64,000 bases of DNA from Pedobacter sp. MC2016-24 (GTDB lineage Bacteria; Bacteroidota; Bacteroidia; Sphingobacteriales; Sphingobacteriaceae): the NCBI RefSeq assembly GCF_015223055.1, contig NZ_JADFBX010000003.1, positions 496,001-560,000 of the forward strand, written 5' to 3'. The position numbers were made by a program, and so were the translations under genes. Shown here one piece after another: positions 18,993 through 27,632 of the stretch. Every line of letters starts with the position of its first letter. Within the stretch, counting starts at the first letter, position 1. The notes under the pieces were generated by a model. The model worked only from the letters and a program-made list of their open reading frames with translations, was not told where the DNA came from and searched no databases.

Positions 18993-19913
18993 TTAAGCCT
19001 CGATGGTAAACGAGCTTAAATTAACAAATTCCTGTACCCTGGCCGAAACTTCTTCGGTTGTGAGGTTTAAGATTTTTTCAGTTCCAAATTTTTCAACACA
19101 AAATGAAGCTAATGCTGATCCGAAAATGATTGCGTTTTTCATGTTGGTGAAATTGACTGTTCCTACTTTGGCCATATAACCAATAAAACCACCTGCAAAA
19201 GTGTCACCAGCGCCTGTTGGATCAAAAACTTCTGCTAAAGGTAAAGCAGGGGCAGAGAATATTTTATCTTCATGAAACAACAAGGCGCCGTGTTCGCCTT
19301 TTTTGATGATCAGGTATTTCGGACCCATTGCCAGAATTTTCTTTGCAGCTTTTACCAATGAATATTCGCCCGATAGTTGACGTGCTTCTTCATCATTTAT
19401 GGTTAGTACATCGATCATCTTTATGGTTTCCAATAGATCAGGCATCATGATGTCCATCCAAAAGTTCATGGTATCTAAAACAATCAGTTTTGGCCTTTTG
19501 TGAAGCCTGTTAATTACCGTTTGCTGAACAATTGGCGTCAGGTTACCCAACATCAGGAATTCGCAGTCCTGATAACTTTCCGGAATGATCGGGTCGAAAT
19601 CAGCCAACACATTCAGCTCGGTAACCAATGTATCCCTGCTGTTCATATCGTTGTGGTATTTTCCAGACCAGAAAAATGATTTTTCTCCGGCTTTGATTTG
19701 CAAACCTTCAGTATCAATTCCATGTGCGTTAAAAGTGTCAATGTCTTCTTTATGGAAGTCATCACCTACAACTCCAACGATTTTTACCTTATCGTAAAAG
19801 TAAGAAGCAGCCAAACTTGCGTATGTCGCGGCTCCGCCAACGATCTTATCTGTTTTTCCGAAAGGTGTTTCAATAGCGTCAAAAGCTACAGTTCCTATGA
19901 TTATCAGGCTCAT
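18993..19913 (-). CDS. PfkB family sugar/nucleoside kinase
   Basis: Ribokinase-fold kinase using ATP to phosphorylate a sugar or nucleoside. The N-terminal substrate-side signature is KIVGGAATYASLAASYF (about 23-39). The C-terminal catalytic motif is DPTGAGDTFAGGF, with base Asp237 and the GAGD anion hole (231-243). Its 306 residues are normal for the family. The sequence resembles the sugar-kinase group rather than fructose-1-phosphate kinase, but the substrate is not evident. Transcribed alone toward the cytochrome b5-like gene, with 78 bp between the two stop codons. Confidence 0.88.
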   Translation of the reverse strand: MSLIIIGTVAFDAIETPFGKTDKIVGGAATYASLAASYFYDKVKIVGVVGDDFHKEDIDTFNAHGIDTEGLQIKAGEKSFFWSGKYHNDMNSRDTLVTELNVLADFDPIIPESYQDCEFLMLGNLTPIVQQTVINRLHKRPKLIVLDTMNFWMDIMMPDLLETIKMIDVLTINDEEARQLSGEYSLVKAAKKILAMGPKYLIIKKGEHGALLFHEDKIFSAPALPLAEVFDPTGAGDTFAGGFIGYMAKVGTVNFTNMKNAIIFGSALASFCVEKFGTEKILNLTTEEVSARVQEFVNLSSFTIEA

Positions 19914-20054
19914 ATGATTTATTTGAATATTTTTTTAATTTTTTTCACTGCAAATATTGCATAAATAAATTAAAAGCCCTAATATTGCATTCCCAAAACG
20001 AACAAGACTTTATGTTCTTTAAGAGTTCAAAAAGTGCGTTTTGGTAGCGAGTAC

Positions 20055-20128
20055 TCCTTCTTAGCTCAGCTGGTTAGAGCATCTGACTGTTAATCAGAGG
20101 GTCGCTGGTTCGAGCCCAGCAGAGGGAG
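20055..20128 (+). tRNA. tRNA-Asn (GTT), copy 1
   Basis: Full cloverleaf of 74 nt: acceptor TCCTTCT/AGAGGGA with one T-G pair, D arm GCTC/GAGC, anticodon stem TCTGA/TCAGA around loop CTGTTAA with anticodon GTT, T arm GCTGG/CCAGC with TTCGAGC loop, discriminator G. The genomic 3' end continues with CA, so a full CCA is not encoded. Confidence 0.96.
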
Positions 20129-20139
20129 CAGAGTAACAA

Positions 20140-20169
20140 AAAGCCTTTCAGTCTATGCTGAAAGGCTTT
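20140..20169 (+). terminator. Hairpin after tRNA-Asn copy 1
   Basis: Perfect 12-bp stem AAAGCCTTTCAG/CTGAAAGGCTTT with a 6-base loop. The T run after it is short, so it may be a processing or weak termination hairpin. Confidence 0.55.
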
Positions 20170-20240
20170 ACTATTAAAGTAGAGGGTGTTGCCCTTTATT
20201 TTACGCTAAATTTAAAAAGCGATATTTTTTAAACCAGCAC

Positions 20241-20314
20241 TCCTTCTTAGCTCAGCTGGTTAGAGCATCTGACTGTTAATCAGAGGGTCGCTGGTTCGAG
20301 CCCAGCAGAGGGAG
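20241..20314 (+). tRNA. tRNA-Asn (GTT), copy 2
   Basis: Same 74-nt sequence as copy 1, 112 bp downstream. The flanks differ apart from a few bases next to the tRNA, so only the tRNA itself looks duplicated or kept identical by conversion. Confidence 0.96.
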
Positions 20315-20343
20315 CAAAGATTTTCAAGTCTGAAAATCATGTG

Positions 20344-20378
20344 AAAACCCCATCTTAGTTAATAAGATGGGGTTTTTT
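20344..20378 (+). terminator. Intrinsic terminator after tRNA-Asn copy 2
   Basis: Perfect 14-bp stem AAAACCCCATCTTA/TAAGATGGGGTTTT with loop GTTAA and a T6 tract, 30 bp after the tRNA. Confidence 0.88.
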
Positions 20379-20456
20379 ATTCCTGTATTTTTTGATGGAG
20401 GATTAAAGTAAAAGGCAAGGTTATTGCTGATGTAAATCAAATCAATCTATCAGGCA

Positions 20457-20825
20457 ATGACACATACGACAATTAATATCTTATTCTACATTTCTTTAAT
20501 TGTTATTCTTCCTATTGGGGCTTATTTGATGTTTCTTTGGGGAAGAAAAATTTCAAAACCCATCGCCAAAGGCATCGAAAGAAGTAAACACGTCAGTGTG
20601 AATGGTATCGCCTTTAAATCATTTGTGTATATGATCCCTGCAATTATTGGTTTTTTCATCTTCGCAATACCAGTGATCTACTTTTCCAGTCTGATGAAAA
20701 AGGAAGATTATTGCATCGAAGTCATCAGGTTTAATCATCTGAAAAAAACAGATCCGATTTTACAGGAACGGTGCAGCTGTCTTGATCATGATGAATTGTT
20801 TGAGAAGGCAGCAAAATCACAGTAG
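20457..20825 (+). CDS. Hypothetical small membrane protein
   Basis: A 122-residue protein I do not recognise. It has two predicted membrane helices (about 6-29 and 58-80) joined by a basic segment with GRKISKPIAKGIERSKH, and a C-terminal soluble tail with three cysteines (DYCIEV and RCSCLDHDE). The ATG at 20457 is preceded by CAGGCA, which is at most a weak ribosome site. It lies between the tRNA-Asn pair and the FecI-like sigma gene, on the same strand. Moderately confident it is real, from its coherent topology; function unknown. Confidence 0.6.
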   Translation: MTHTTINILFYISLIVILPIGAYLMFLWGRKISKPIAKGIERSKHVSVNGIAFKSFVYMIPAIIGFFIFAIPVIYFSSLMKKEDYCIEVIRFNHLKKTDPILQERCSCLDHDELFEKAAKSQ

Positions 20826-20907
20826 TGTCGTTGGCAATAGGCAAAGTAGATTTAATACTTTGTTAATATATGCGTCATGTGGTGGTTCTAATTTTGCTCC
20901 ATATTTT

Positions 20908-21462
20908 ATGGGCGAAAATAATACTGCCGGGTTTAACGAAGATGACGTACGTACACTCGATGACAAAGCATTCGAGGATCTTTACCGTCGCATGTATCCT
21001 ACGCTGAAAAAGTATGCAATATATCTGGTAAAGGATATTGAAGATGCACAGCTAATTTTGAATGATGTATTTATTGCCATCTGGAAAAATAAGATTCTGC
21101 TCATCAATGAAAAAGCTTACCTGTTCCGGGCTGTAAAAAACGGTGCTAATAATTATCATAAAATTTCAAGATCAAATTTTCAGCACCTTGAAGATGATGA
21201 AGTTCAGGAAGTCATAGATGTAAGTGCTGATCCTTTCCAAACGTATATGTATAAAGACAGAGCACGTATGCTCTACCATCTGATTGACCAGATGCCTGAA
21301 CGCAGGCGTCTCATTTTTTACATGTATAGGATTGAAGGTTTCAGCTACAAGGAAATCGCCGCGTTATTGGATATTTCTGTTCGCACAGTCGAAGATCACC
21401 TGGTTAAAGGGTTTCAGTTTTTGCAGGAAAGGGTCCTGAAAAATGAGGCTGAGTTTCGATAA
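20908..21462 (+). CDS. FecI-like ECF sigma factor of the first SusC/SusD locus
   Basis: ECF sigma factor of the Bacteroidota FecI/RpoE-like group, 184 residues from this start. Region 2 is about 20-85 (DKAFEDLYRRMYPTLKKYA, DAQLILNDVFIAIWKN, KAYLFRAVKNGANNYHK). Region 4 is about 125-175 (MPERRRLIFYMYRIEGFSYKEIAALLDISVRTVEDHLVKG). The frame is open back to 20782, but that part overlaps the preceding gene and has no sigma-like sequence, so the ATG at 20908 (MGENNTAGF) is preferred. A TAcTTTG-like box at 20856-20862 could be its promoter. FecR, SusC, SusD and a phosphatase follow on the same strand. Confidence 0.9.
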   Translation: MGENNTAGFNEDDVRTLDDKAFEDLYRRMYPTLKKYAIYLVKDIEDAQLILNDVFIAIWKNKILLINEKAYLFRAVKNGANNYHKISRSNFQHLEDDEVQEVIDVSADPFQTYMYKDRARMLYHLIDQMPERRRLIFYMYRIEGFSYKEIAALLDISVRTVEDHLVKGFQFLQERVLKNEAEFR

Positions 21463-21558
21463 ATTTTACTTAACCATTTCTTAATAGAACCTTAACGTTT
21501 ACCGACCCGTAATCGCAGCCTGAATCTTGTCTTGTAGTTATAAAAAAGAAATATAACA

Positions 21559-22575
21559 ATGGACCAAGAAACCTGGAAGCTCGTACTCGATTATTTATCT
21601 GCAAAGGAGCAAGGTAAGGCTAGGGAGTTGGCAGATCTGGAGGAGCGTTTACAGGACTGGCTTCGCAAGGATCCCCAGCACCAGCAGGACTTAGATCAGG
21701 CATTGAGGTTGTGGGAACAAACAGCTATACTACCTGATAGCGAAGAATGGAAAGAGAGTTTTGACCATATTCAGATTTCGCTGCAGTCAGAAAAGCCCAG
21801 ACAGAATAAGGCATTTTTAATCTGGTCGGCTGCAGCGGCCGTTATCGCCATAATGGCGATGTTTGTTGTATTGAATAAGAGCAGGCAAACCGCTTTACCT
21901 GTTGATCAGATAACCTGGATTACCAAAACTTCAAATCCCGGTAAGATTACCAATATCCTATTGCCTGACAGCACCGAGATTTGGTTAAACGCAGGAAGTA
22001 GTATCAGCTTCCCTGATAACATCAGGCAGGCATCTTTTAGAACAGTTAAATTAAATGGAGAGGCCTTCTTTAAAGTGAAGCGCGATCCAAAACATCCCTT
22101 TATTGTTCAGAGTTTAAATATCCAGACCCGTGTGTTGGGTACAAGCTTTAACATCAGGGCCTGGAAAAATTCCAGTCCCGAAGTAACCGTACTTACAGGT
22201 AAGGTTGCTGTATCAAGGGATTCTGCAGGAGTACAGTCTAAAGCCATTCATCTTGTACCCAATCAAAAAGGTATTTGTGATTTAGGATCGGGCCTACTGC
22301 ATCTGGAAAATATAGAAGACGCCCGGCTGGCCATTGGTTGGACGCAAGGCAAAATGACTTTTGATCAAACACCAATAACAACCGTATTTGAAGTGATAGA
22401 ACGCCGCTATGGGGTTAAGATTGTAACAGATCAGGCTTTTAAAGCTTGTAAGCTCACGGCAAAGTTTGATAACGTCAGCATTAATGAAGTGTTAAAAACC
22501 ATTCAAATGACTTTAGATATCCGTTACACCATCAACAAACAGACAATTTATATAAAAGGAGGTAAATGTAATTAG
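21559..22575 (+). CDS. FecR family anti-sigma factor / signal transducer
   Basis: Inner-membrane anti-sigma regulator, 338 residues. A cytoplasmic N-terminal part (about 1-85, binding the sigma factor) is followed by one membrane helix (about 88-106, AFLIWSAAAAVIAIMAMFVV). The periplasmic FecR domain follows (about 115-220, with LPDSTEIWLNAGSSISFP, LNGEAFFKVKRD and TRVLGTSFNIRAW). A C-terminal domain of the DUF4974 type closes it (about 255-338, MTFDQTPITTVFEVIERRYGVKI). It lies 96 bp after the sigma gene and 76 bp before SusC, whose STN domain would contact its periplasmic end. Confidence 0.92.
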   Translation: MDQETWKLVLDYLSAKEQGKARELADLEERLQDWLRKDPQHQQDLDQALRLWEQTAILPDSEEWKESFDHIQISLQSEKPRQNKAFLIWSAAAAVIAIMAMFVVLNKSRQTALPVDQITWITKTSNPGKITNILLPDSTEIWLNAGSSISFPDNIRQASFRTVKLNGEAFFKVKRDPKHPFIVQSLNIQTRVLGTSFNIRAWKNSSPEVTVLTGKVAVSRDSAGVQSKAIHLVPNQKGICDLGSGLLHLENIEDARLAIGWTQGKMTFDQTPITTVFEVIERRYGVKIVTDQAFKACKLTAKFDNVSINEVLKTIQMTLDIRYTINKQTIYIKGGKCN

Positions 22576-22590
22576 ACACCTATACAAAAA

Positions 22591-22623
22591 TAGCCGAAGC
22601 ATGTTGGCGCACGCTTTCGGCTA
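22591..22623 (+). promoter_or_regulatory. Hairpin between fecR and susC of locus 1
   Basis: TAGCCGAA pairs with TTCGGCTA, and GC/GC extends the stem past a single-base bulge; the loop is about 12 bases. Only four T residues follow after a short gap. It sits between the FecR stop and the SusC start, so it could be an attenuator, a processing site or an mRNA-stabilising 5' end. The second locus has a hairpin at the equivalent place. Confidence 0.55.
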
Positions 22624-22651
22624 AGAATTTCAATTTTATTTTAACCCATCA

Positions 22652-25600
22652 ATGATTAAAACACTCAAAGTTATGAAAAAGTCCGCAGTGACTAATCAAT
22701 TAATTTATAAAGTAATGCGTTTTTTTACCCTGATCTATTTTTTTATTTCTGTGATGCTCTTTACAGGGCAAGCCTCTCCTGTACACGCACAGGATCTGAA
22801 CAGCAGGATCAGTTTCAGCTTTAAACATGGTACGCTGACCGAATTACTTAAAAACATCGAAAAGAAAACCAGTCTGTCTTTTGTTTACACCAACAACGAC
22901 GCGGTATTGAACCGGAAGGTTGAAACGGTTAGGGCCGACAATGAGTTGGTTAGCAGTTTACTTAACCGGATACTGACTCCTCTTCAACTCACTTACCAGG
23001 TTCAGAACAACCAGGTCATCATTAAAAAAGCGATGCGTGTGAAAGGTAAGGTAACTGATGAAAAAGGACTGCCTATGCCTGGTGTCAGCGTTATTGAAAA
23101 AGGCGTGGACAATACTTCGGTAACCAACCTGAATGGGGAGTATAGCCTGAACGTGAAGGACGGCTCATCAATACTCATTTTTAAAATGATGGGCTATCAG
23201 CATGAGGAGCTTGCTATAAACGGACAGGTGATCATTAATGTCAGCCTTAAACCTGATCAAACTGCGCTTTCCGAAGTAGTGGTTACCGCTTTGGGTATCA
23301 AACGATCAGAAAAGGCACTGGGTTATTCCATTGCAACGGTTAAAGGAAGCGATGTCAACACCGTTAAAGAAGTCAATGTGATCAATTCCCTGGCTGGAAA
23401 GGTAGCTGGTGTAAATGTAGTAAGTGCGGGCTCCGATCCCGGTTCTTCAGCTTTCATCACCATTCGCGGTCAGTCTTCTATTGCGACCGACAACCAACCG
23501 CTTTTTGTGGTAGATGGTGTTCCGGTAGCACATTCTTTACGGGCAACATCAGAAGTCGGTCGTTCATCAGTAGATTATGGTAGTCCCATTGCTGACATTA
23601 GTCCGGATGACATCGAGAGCGTTACCATATTGAAAGGTGCCAGTGCTGCGGCATTATACGGCAGCAGGGCAGGAAGTGGGGTGGTGCTCATTACTACAAA
23701 AAGTGGGGCGACAAGTAAAAAAGGTTTAGGTGTAAGCTTCAACTCCAATGCCATGTACGACCAGGCCTGGATGTTTCCTCATTTCCAAAACCAGTTTGGT
23801 GCAGGAGAATATACCGATGATCCTGCCGTTTCTACAACCTCGGCCTGGGGGCCTCGATTAGATGTGGGTACCAAACACCTGCAATGGAACAGTCCGCTTG
23901 ATGCGAATGGAAAACCAGTCCCTACAGATTGGGTATCGCACCCCAATAATGCTAAAGATTTCTATAGAACAGGTTCTACCTATACCAATAACATTGCCAT
24001 TACCGGTAAAAATGCAGATGGTAATTATAGGCTTTCTTATACCAACCTGGTAAATAAAGGCATTGTGCCCAACACGGATTTAAGTCGTAATACCTTAAAT
24101 CTGGCTGCAACTTATGTATTGCATCCTAAAGTTAAAATCAGCACCAATTTGGGCTACGTAAATAACAAGAGTGATAACCGTCCATCGGCTTATCGGGAAA
24201 GCGTAACACAAATGCTGTATTCTATGCCGTCAAATATGAACATTAATGATTTGAAGAATTATTGGAAACCAGGAAGGGAAAATTTAGAGCAATTCTCTCC
24301 GGATGATTCGGACAACCCTTATTTTGTGGCTTACGAACATACCAATGGATACGATAGAAATCGCATTACTGGAAATGTACAATTGGTAATTGATTTAACC
24401 AAGGACCTGAGTTTTATGGCACGTACCGGACTTGATCTGTATAATGAACAGCATGAAACCAAACGCCCTTTTAGTTCCAAACGGTTTAAATTTGGTGGTT
24501 ATGGTGTGGATAATAGTTTCTTCAAAGAGCAAAACACAGATTTTCTGCTAAGCTATAAGAAGACTTTAAATGAAGATTGGTCCTTTGATATAGCTGTTGG
24601 CGGTAACCAGATGGATCAAACTGGCCGGAGTACAGCACAGCGTACGGAGAGTTTGAGTATTCCAGGCATCTATAACATCAGCAATGCACAGGCAGGAACT
24701 ATTGCCAATTCTCAAGGCAGTTCCCGTAAACGGATCAACAGCTTTTATGGAATGGGTCATGCTTCTTACAAGGATATGGTGTTTCTGGATGTGACAGGAA
24801 GAAACGATTGGTCTAGTACACTTCCTTCAAAAAATAATTCTTATTTCTATCCTTCAGTTTCCTTAAGTACGGTTTTAACAGATGTGTTTAAAATCAAGTC
24901 CGATGTGTTGTCATTTGCTAAAATCAGGGCCAACTGGGCACAGGTTGGTAGCGACACCGATCCTTACCAGTTGTACAACACCATTCCTTTTAATCAGGAC
25001 TGGGGTGATGTGAAAAGAGCAACCATTGAATTTAACCTTAAGAATAACTTCTTAAAACCAGAAATCGCAACTTCATATGAGTTTGGTGGCGATCTGCGTT
25101 TTCTGGATAGTCGGTTGGGCTTAGATGTCACTTGGTATAAAACAAATAAAAGAAACCAGATCATCAATATCCCGACAACCATTGCTTCTGGTGCTTCAAA
25201 CCGTTTGATCAATGCAGGTAACATTCAGAATAGTGGATGGGAAATTGGCTTCTTTGCCGTTCCGGTCAAAGCAGCATTGAAATGGGAAATGAATGTCAAC
25301 TTCACCAAAAATGAAAATAAGGTAATTTCCTTAATGGAAGGTTTGCCCGAATATTCTATGGGCAGTGCCGATGGAGATAACATCCGTTACCTGATTAAAG
25401 AGGGAACCAAAATCGGAGATTTTTATACACCAAGCTATACTAAGGTACCAACCGGGCCAAATGCAGGTGCTGCGTTATTGGATAAAACCGGACATTATAT
25501 CCGCAACAATACCGAATACATCAAAGTAGGTAATTACAATCCTGATTTTACAGTAGGCTTTAACAATACCTTCAGCTATAAAAGCCTTACCTTAAATTTT

Positions 25601-26125
25601 CTATTAGACTGGCGTAAAGGCGGAAATTTTTACTCTTATGTAGTTAAAAGTTTGATCAATGCCGGTTTAACAGATAATACGCTCGCAGGAAGGGATGCCC
25701 AAACAGGTGGCTTGCCATGGGTTGATTCACAAGGAAGATCAAGGAATGACGGTATGATTATTCCGGGCTATATTGCCAATACCGATGGAAGCTTTTCTGA
25801 AAATAAGGTCATCATTGCCGCTTCTGATTTTTACAACAATACTTACAATAAATACTACGAGCGCTTAACCTATTCCGCATCATTTCTGAAGTTGAGAGAA
25901 GCCTCTTTAACTTATGTCTTTGACAAGCAACTGTTGCGTAAACTTCCAATCAGCAACCTTTCGCTTTCCCTGATTGGTAGAAATCTGTATACCTGGACAG
26001 CCAACGGATTGGGTTATGATCCTGAAACTACGATGAGCGTCACCGAAGGCTTTAAATTGGGTGTTGGACACTGGACACAGCCAGGCACACGCTCTTTTGG
26101 CTTTAAATTAAGTTGTAATTTTTAA
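22652..26125 (+). CDS. SusC/RagA family TonB-dependent transporter with STN domain
   Basis: Outer-membrane, TonB-energised importer, 1157 residues. Order: signal peptide (to about HAQ47); STN signalling domain (about 55-105, SFKHGTLTELLKNIEKKTSLSFVY); carboxypeptidase-regulatory-like domain (about 112-195, VKGKVTDEKGLPMPGVSV); plug (about 205-330, VVTALGIKRSEKALGYS to LYGSRAGSGVVLITTKSG); barrel ending RSFGFKLSCNF with terminal Phe. The STN domain plus upstream FecI/FecR genes indicates substrate-triggered trans-envelope signalling. An alternative ATG at 22673 would shorten the N-terminus by seven residues. SusD follows after 11 bp. The ligand is unknown; the phosphatase downstream hints at a phosphorylated one. 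Confidence 0.93.
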   Translation: MIKTLKVMKKSAVTNQLIYKVMRFFTLIYFFISVMLFTGQASPVHAQDLNSRISFSFKHGTLTELLKNIEKKTSLSFVYTNNDAVLNRKVETVRADNELVSSLLNRILTPLQLTYQVQNNQVIIKKAMRVKGKVTDEKGLPMPGVSVIEKGVDNTSVTNLNGEYSLNVKDGSSILIFKMMGYQHEELAINGQVIINVSLKPDQTALSEVVVTALGIKRSEKALGYSIATVKGSDVNTVKEVNVINSLAGKVAGVNVVSAGSDPGSSAFITIRGQSSIATDNQPLFVVDGVPVAHSLRATSEVGRSSVDYGSPIADISPDDIESVTILKGASAAALYGSRAGSGVVLITTKSGATSKKGLGVSFNSNAMYDQAWMFPHFQNQFGAGEYTDDPAVSTTSAWGPRLDVGTKHLQWNSPLDANGKPVPTDWVSHPNNAKDFYRTGSTYTNNIAITGKNADGNYRLSYTNLVNKGIVPNTDLSRNTLNLAATYVLHPKVKISTNLGYVNNKSDNRPSAYRESVTQMLYSMPSNMNINDLKNYWKPGRENLEQFSPDDSDNPYFVAYEHTNGYDRNRITGNVQLVIDLTKDLSFMARTGLDLYNEQHETKRPFSSKRFKFGGYGVDNSFFKEQNTDFLLSYKKTLNEDWSFDIAVGGNQMDQTGRSTAQRTESLSIPGIYNISNAQAGTIANSQGSSRKRINSFYGMGHASYKDMVFLDVTGRNDWSSTLPSKNNSYFYPSVSLSTVLTDVFKIKSDVLSFAKIRANWAQVGSDTDPYQLYNTIPFNQDWGDVKRATIEFNLKNNFLKPEIATSYEFGGDLRFLDSRLGLDVTWYKTNKRNQIINIPTTIASGASNRLINAGNIQNSGWEIGFFAVPVKAALKWEMNVNFTKNENKVISLMEGLPEYSMGSADGDNIRYLIKEGTKIGDFYTPSYTKVPTGPNAGAALLDKTGHYIRNNTEYIKVGNYNPDFTVGFNNTFSYKSLTLNFLLDWRKGGNFYSYVVKSLINAGLTDNTLAGRDAQTGGLPWVDSQGRSRNDGMIIPGYIANTDGSFSENKVIIAASDFYNNTYNKYYERLTYSASFLKLREASLTYVFDKQLLRKLPISNLSLSLIGRNLYTWTANGLGYDPETTMSVTEGFKLGVGHWTQPGTRSFGFKLSCNF

Positions 26126-26136
26126 TCCATAAGAAA

Positions 26137-27609
26137 ATGAAATTCAAATATAAAACCATCCTGGTGCTATTTATGACCTTATTGGGCGCATGTACCAAAG
26201 ACTTTGAAAAAATAAACACCAATCCAAATTCTCCGGAAACCACCAACACAGAATTCCTGATGTCTGAGGTTGTACTTTCTACGGCCTATGCCTACCAGGA
26301 AAATGCGGTTGGCAGAAGACCAGCTTCTGCAGCACGCTACCTGACACTGGTGCGTAATACGGGGTATGATCTATTTGATTGGGGGCCTGTAGACTGGGAT
26401 GATATCTATGCCCGTTTGTCGGTCAATAAAACATTCATGGAAACGGCGCAGAAACGCTCTGAAAACCAGTATATCGCCATTAGTAAAATTATAAAGGCTT
26501 TTAATTTTAGTTATTTAACCGACTTATACGGAGACGTCCCGTATTCGCAGGCACTTAAATCTAAAGAGAGCAATGTAATTTATCCGGAGTACGACCAGCA
26601 ACAGGTGATCTATCCGGATTTATTGAAGGAACTTCGTGAAGCCAATGAGCTACTGAAAGGGGCACCTGCTGAATTCAATGCCAAAGCCGACGTAATGTTC
26701 AAAGGTAAAGCCTTACAGTGGCGTAAGTTTGCCAACAGCTTGCGTTTAAGAATGTTGTTGCGCATCTCCAAAAATTATGCTTCTGCATTTACAGAAATGC
26801 AGGAAATCATCAATGATAAAGCTGCATATCCAATTTTTGAAAGCAGTGCTGACAATGCCGAAATCGCTTACTTAGGAAACCTGGCTGGATACAGCTGGCC
26901 TGGAGGTCCTTTGGCAATGATTGATTTTGATTATCAGAAAACAAAAGTAAGTAAGGAACTGGTTGACCGTCTCGTGCAAAGAAACGATCCGAGATTGGGT
27001 GTTTGGGTAGAGCCGGTTAAAAGTACAACCGGGTCAACCGTAGACCTCAACAGATATGTTGGTGTGCCTAATGCCATCGATGCGCCTGCGGCTTATAATG
27101 GCGGTGAAGATCATGTATCCCTTTTTTCTTCTACCTTTTTCAGAAAGAACGGTGCAGCGTCAAATCCATTGTTAAAGGCAAGTTTGGTTACTTATACTGA
27201 ATTGTGTTTTATTTTGGCTGAATCGATGCAGAAAGGTAAGCTCACTGTGCCTGGTGAAACTGCTGAATCTATGTATTATAAAGCGATTAGAGAATCGATG
27301 AGCAGTTACGCAGTTACAGCGCCAGCAGCTTATTACGATCAGGTGCTCGTTAAGTACGACGGTTCGCTGGAACAACTGATCACCCAGAAGTGGATGGCCA
27401 TGTTGTTTAAAGGTGCAGAGGGCTGGTTTGATCAGCGTCGCACAGGGTTTCCTGCTTTTGTAACTGGTCCACTTGCTGCTGGCCGCGGAATCCCGAAACG
27501 CTACGTTTTCCCAGATTCTGAAAGCGCTAAAAATAAAACCAATTATCAAAAAGCAGTAGCTGCTTTCGGCGCAGATAAGGAGTCTACATTAATGTGGTCC
27601 CTAAAATAA
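26137..27609 (+). CDS. SusD/RagB family outer-membrane lipoprotein (SusD-like 2 type)
   Basis: Surface ligand-binding lipoprotein that caps the SusC transporter; 490 residues. The signal peptide ends in a lipobox (LLGAC, Cys19). The mature start DFEKINTNPNSPETT is typical of the SusD-like 2 group. Helical TPR-like segments follow (NKTFMETAQKRSENQYIAISKIIKAFNFSYLTDLYGDVPYSQAL), with the late ILAESMQKGKL and EQLITQKWMAMLFKGAEGWFDQRRTGFP segments. It is 11 bp behind SusC and 23 bp before the phosphatase gene, so the three form one operon. Confidence 0.92.
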   Translation: MKFKYKTILVLFMTLLGACTKDFEKINTNPNSPETTNTEFLMSEVVLSTAYAYQENAVGRRPASAARYLTLVRNTGYDLFDWGPVDWDDIYARLSVNKTFMETAQKRSENQYIAISKIIKAFNFSYLTDLYGDVPYSQALKSKESNVIYPEYDQQQVIYPDLLKELREANELLKGAPAEFNAKADVMFKGKALQWRKFANSLRLRMLLRISKNYASAFTEMQEIINDKAAYPIFESSADNAEIAYLGNLAGYSWPGGPLAMIDFDYQKTKVSKELVDRLVQRNDPRLGVWVEPVKSTTGSTVDLNRYVGVPNAIDAPAAYNGGEDHVSLFSSTFFRKNGAASNPLLKASLVTYTELCFILAESMQKGKLTVPGETAESMYYKAIRESMSSYAVTAPAAYYDQVLVKYDGSLEQLITQKWMAMLFKGAEGWFDQRRTGFPAFVTGPLAAGRGIPKRYVFPDSESAKNKTNYQKAVAAFGADKESTLMWSLK

Positions 27610-27632
27610 AATAAAACACATTAAACTGAAAT

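Noticed and set aside
20055..20314. tRNA-Asn pair as the attachment site of a genomic island
   Set aside because: No integrase, no partial tRNA copy with a 3' end repeat, and both copies are full-length.
20782..20907. 42-codon upstream extension of the FecI-like sigma gene
   Set aside because: It overlaps the preceding gene and has no sigma-factor sequence; MGENN at 20908 fits the family length.
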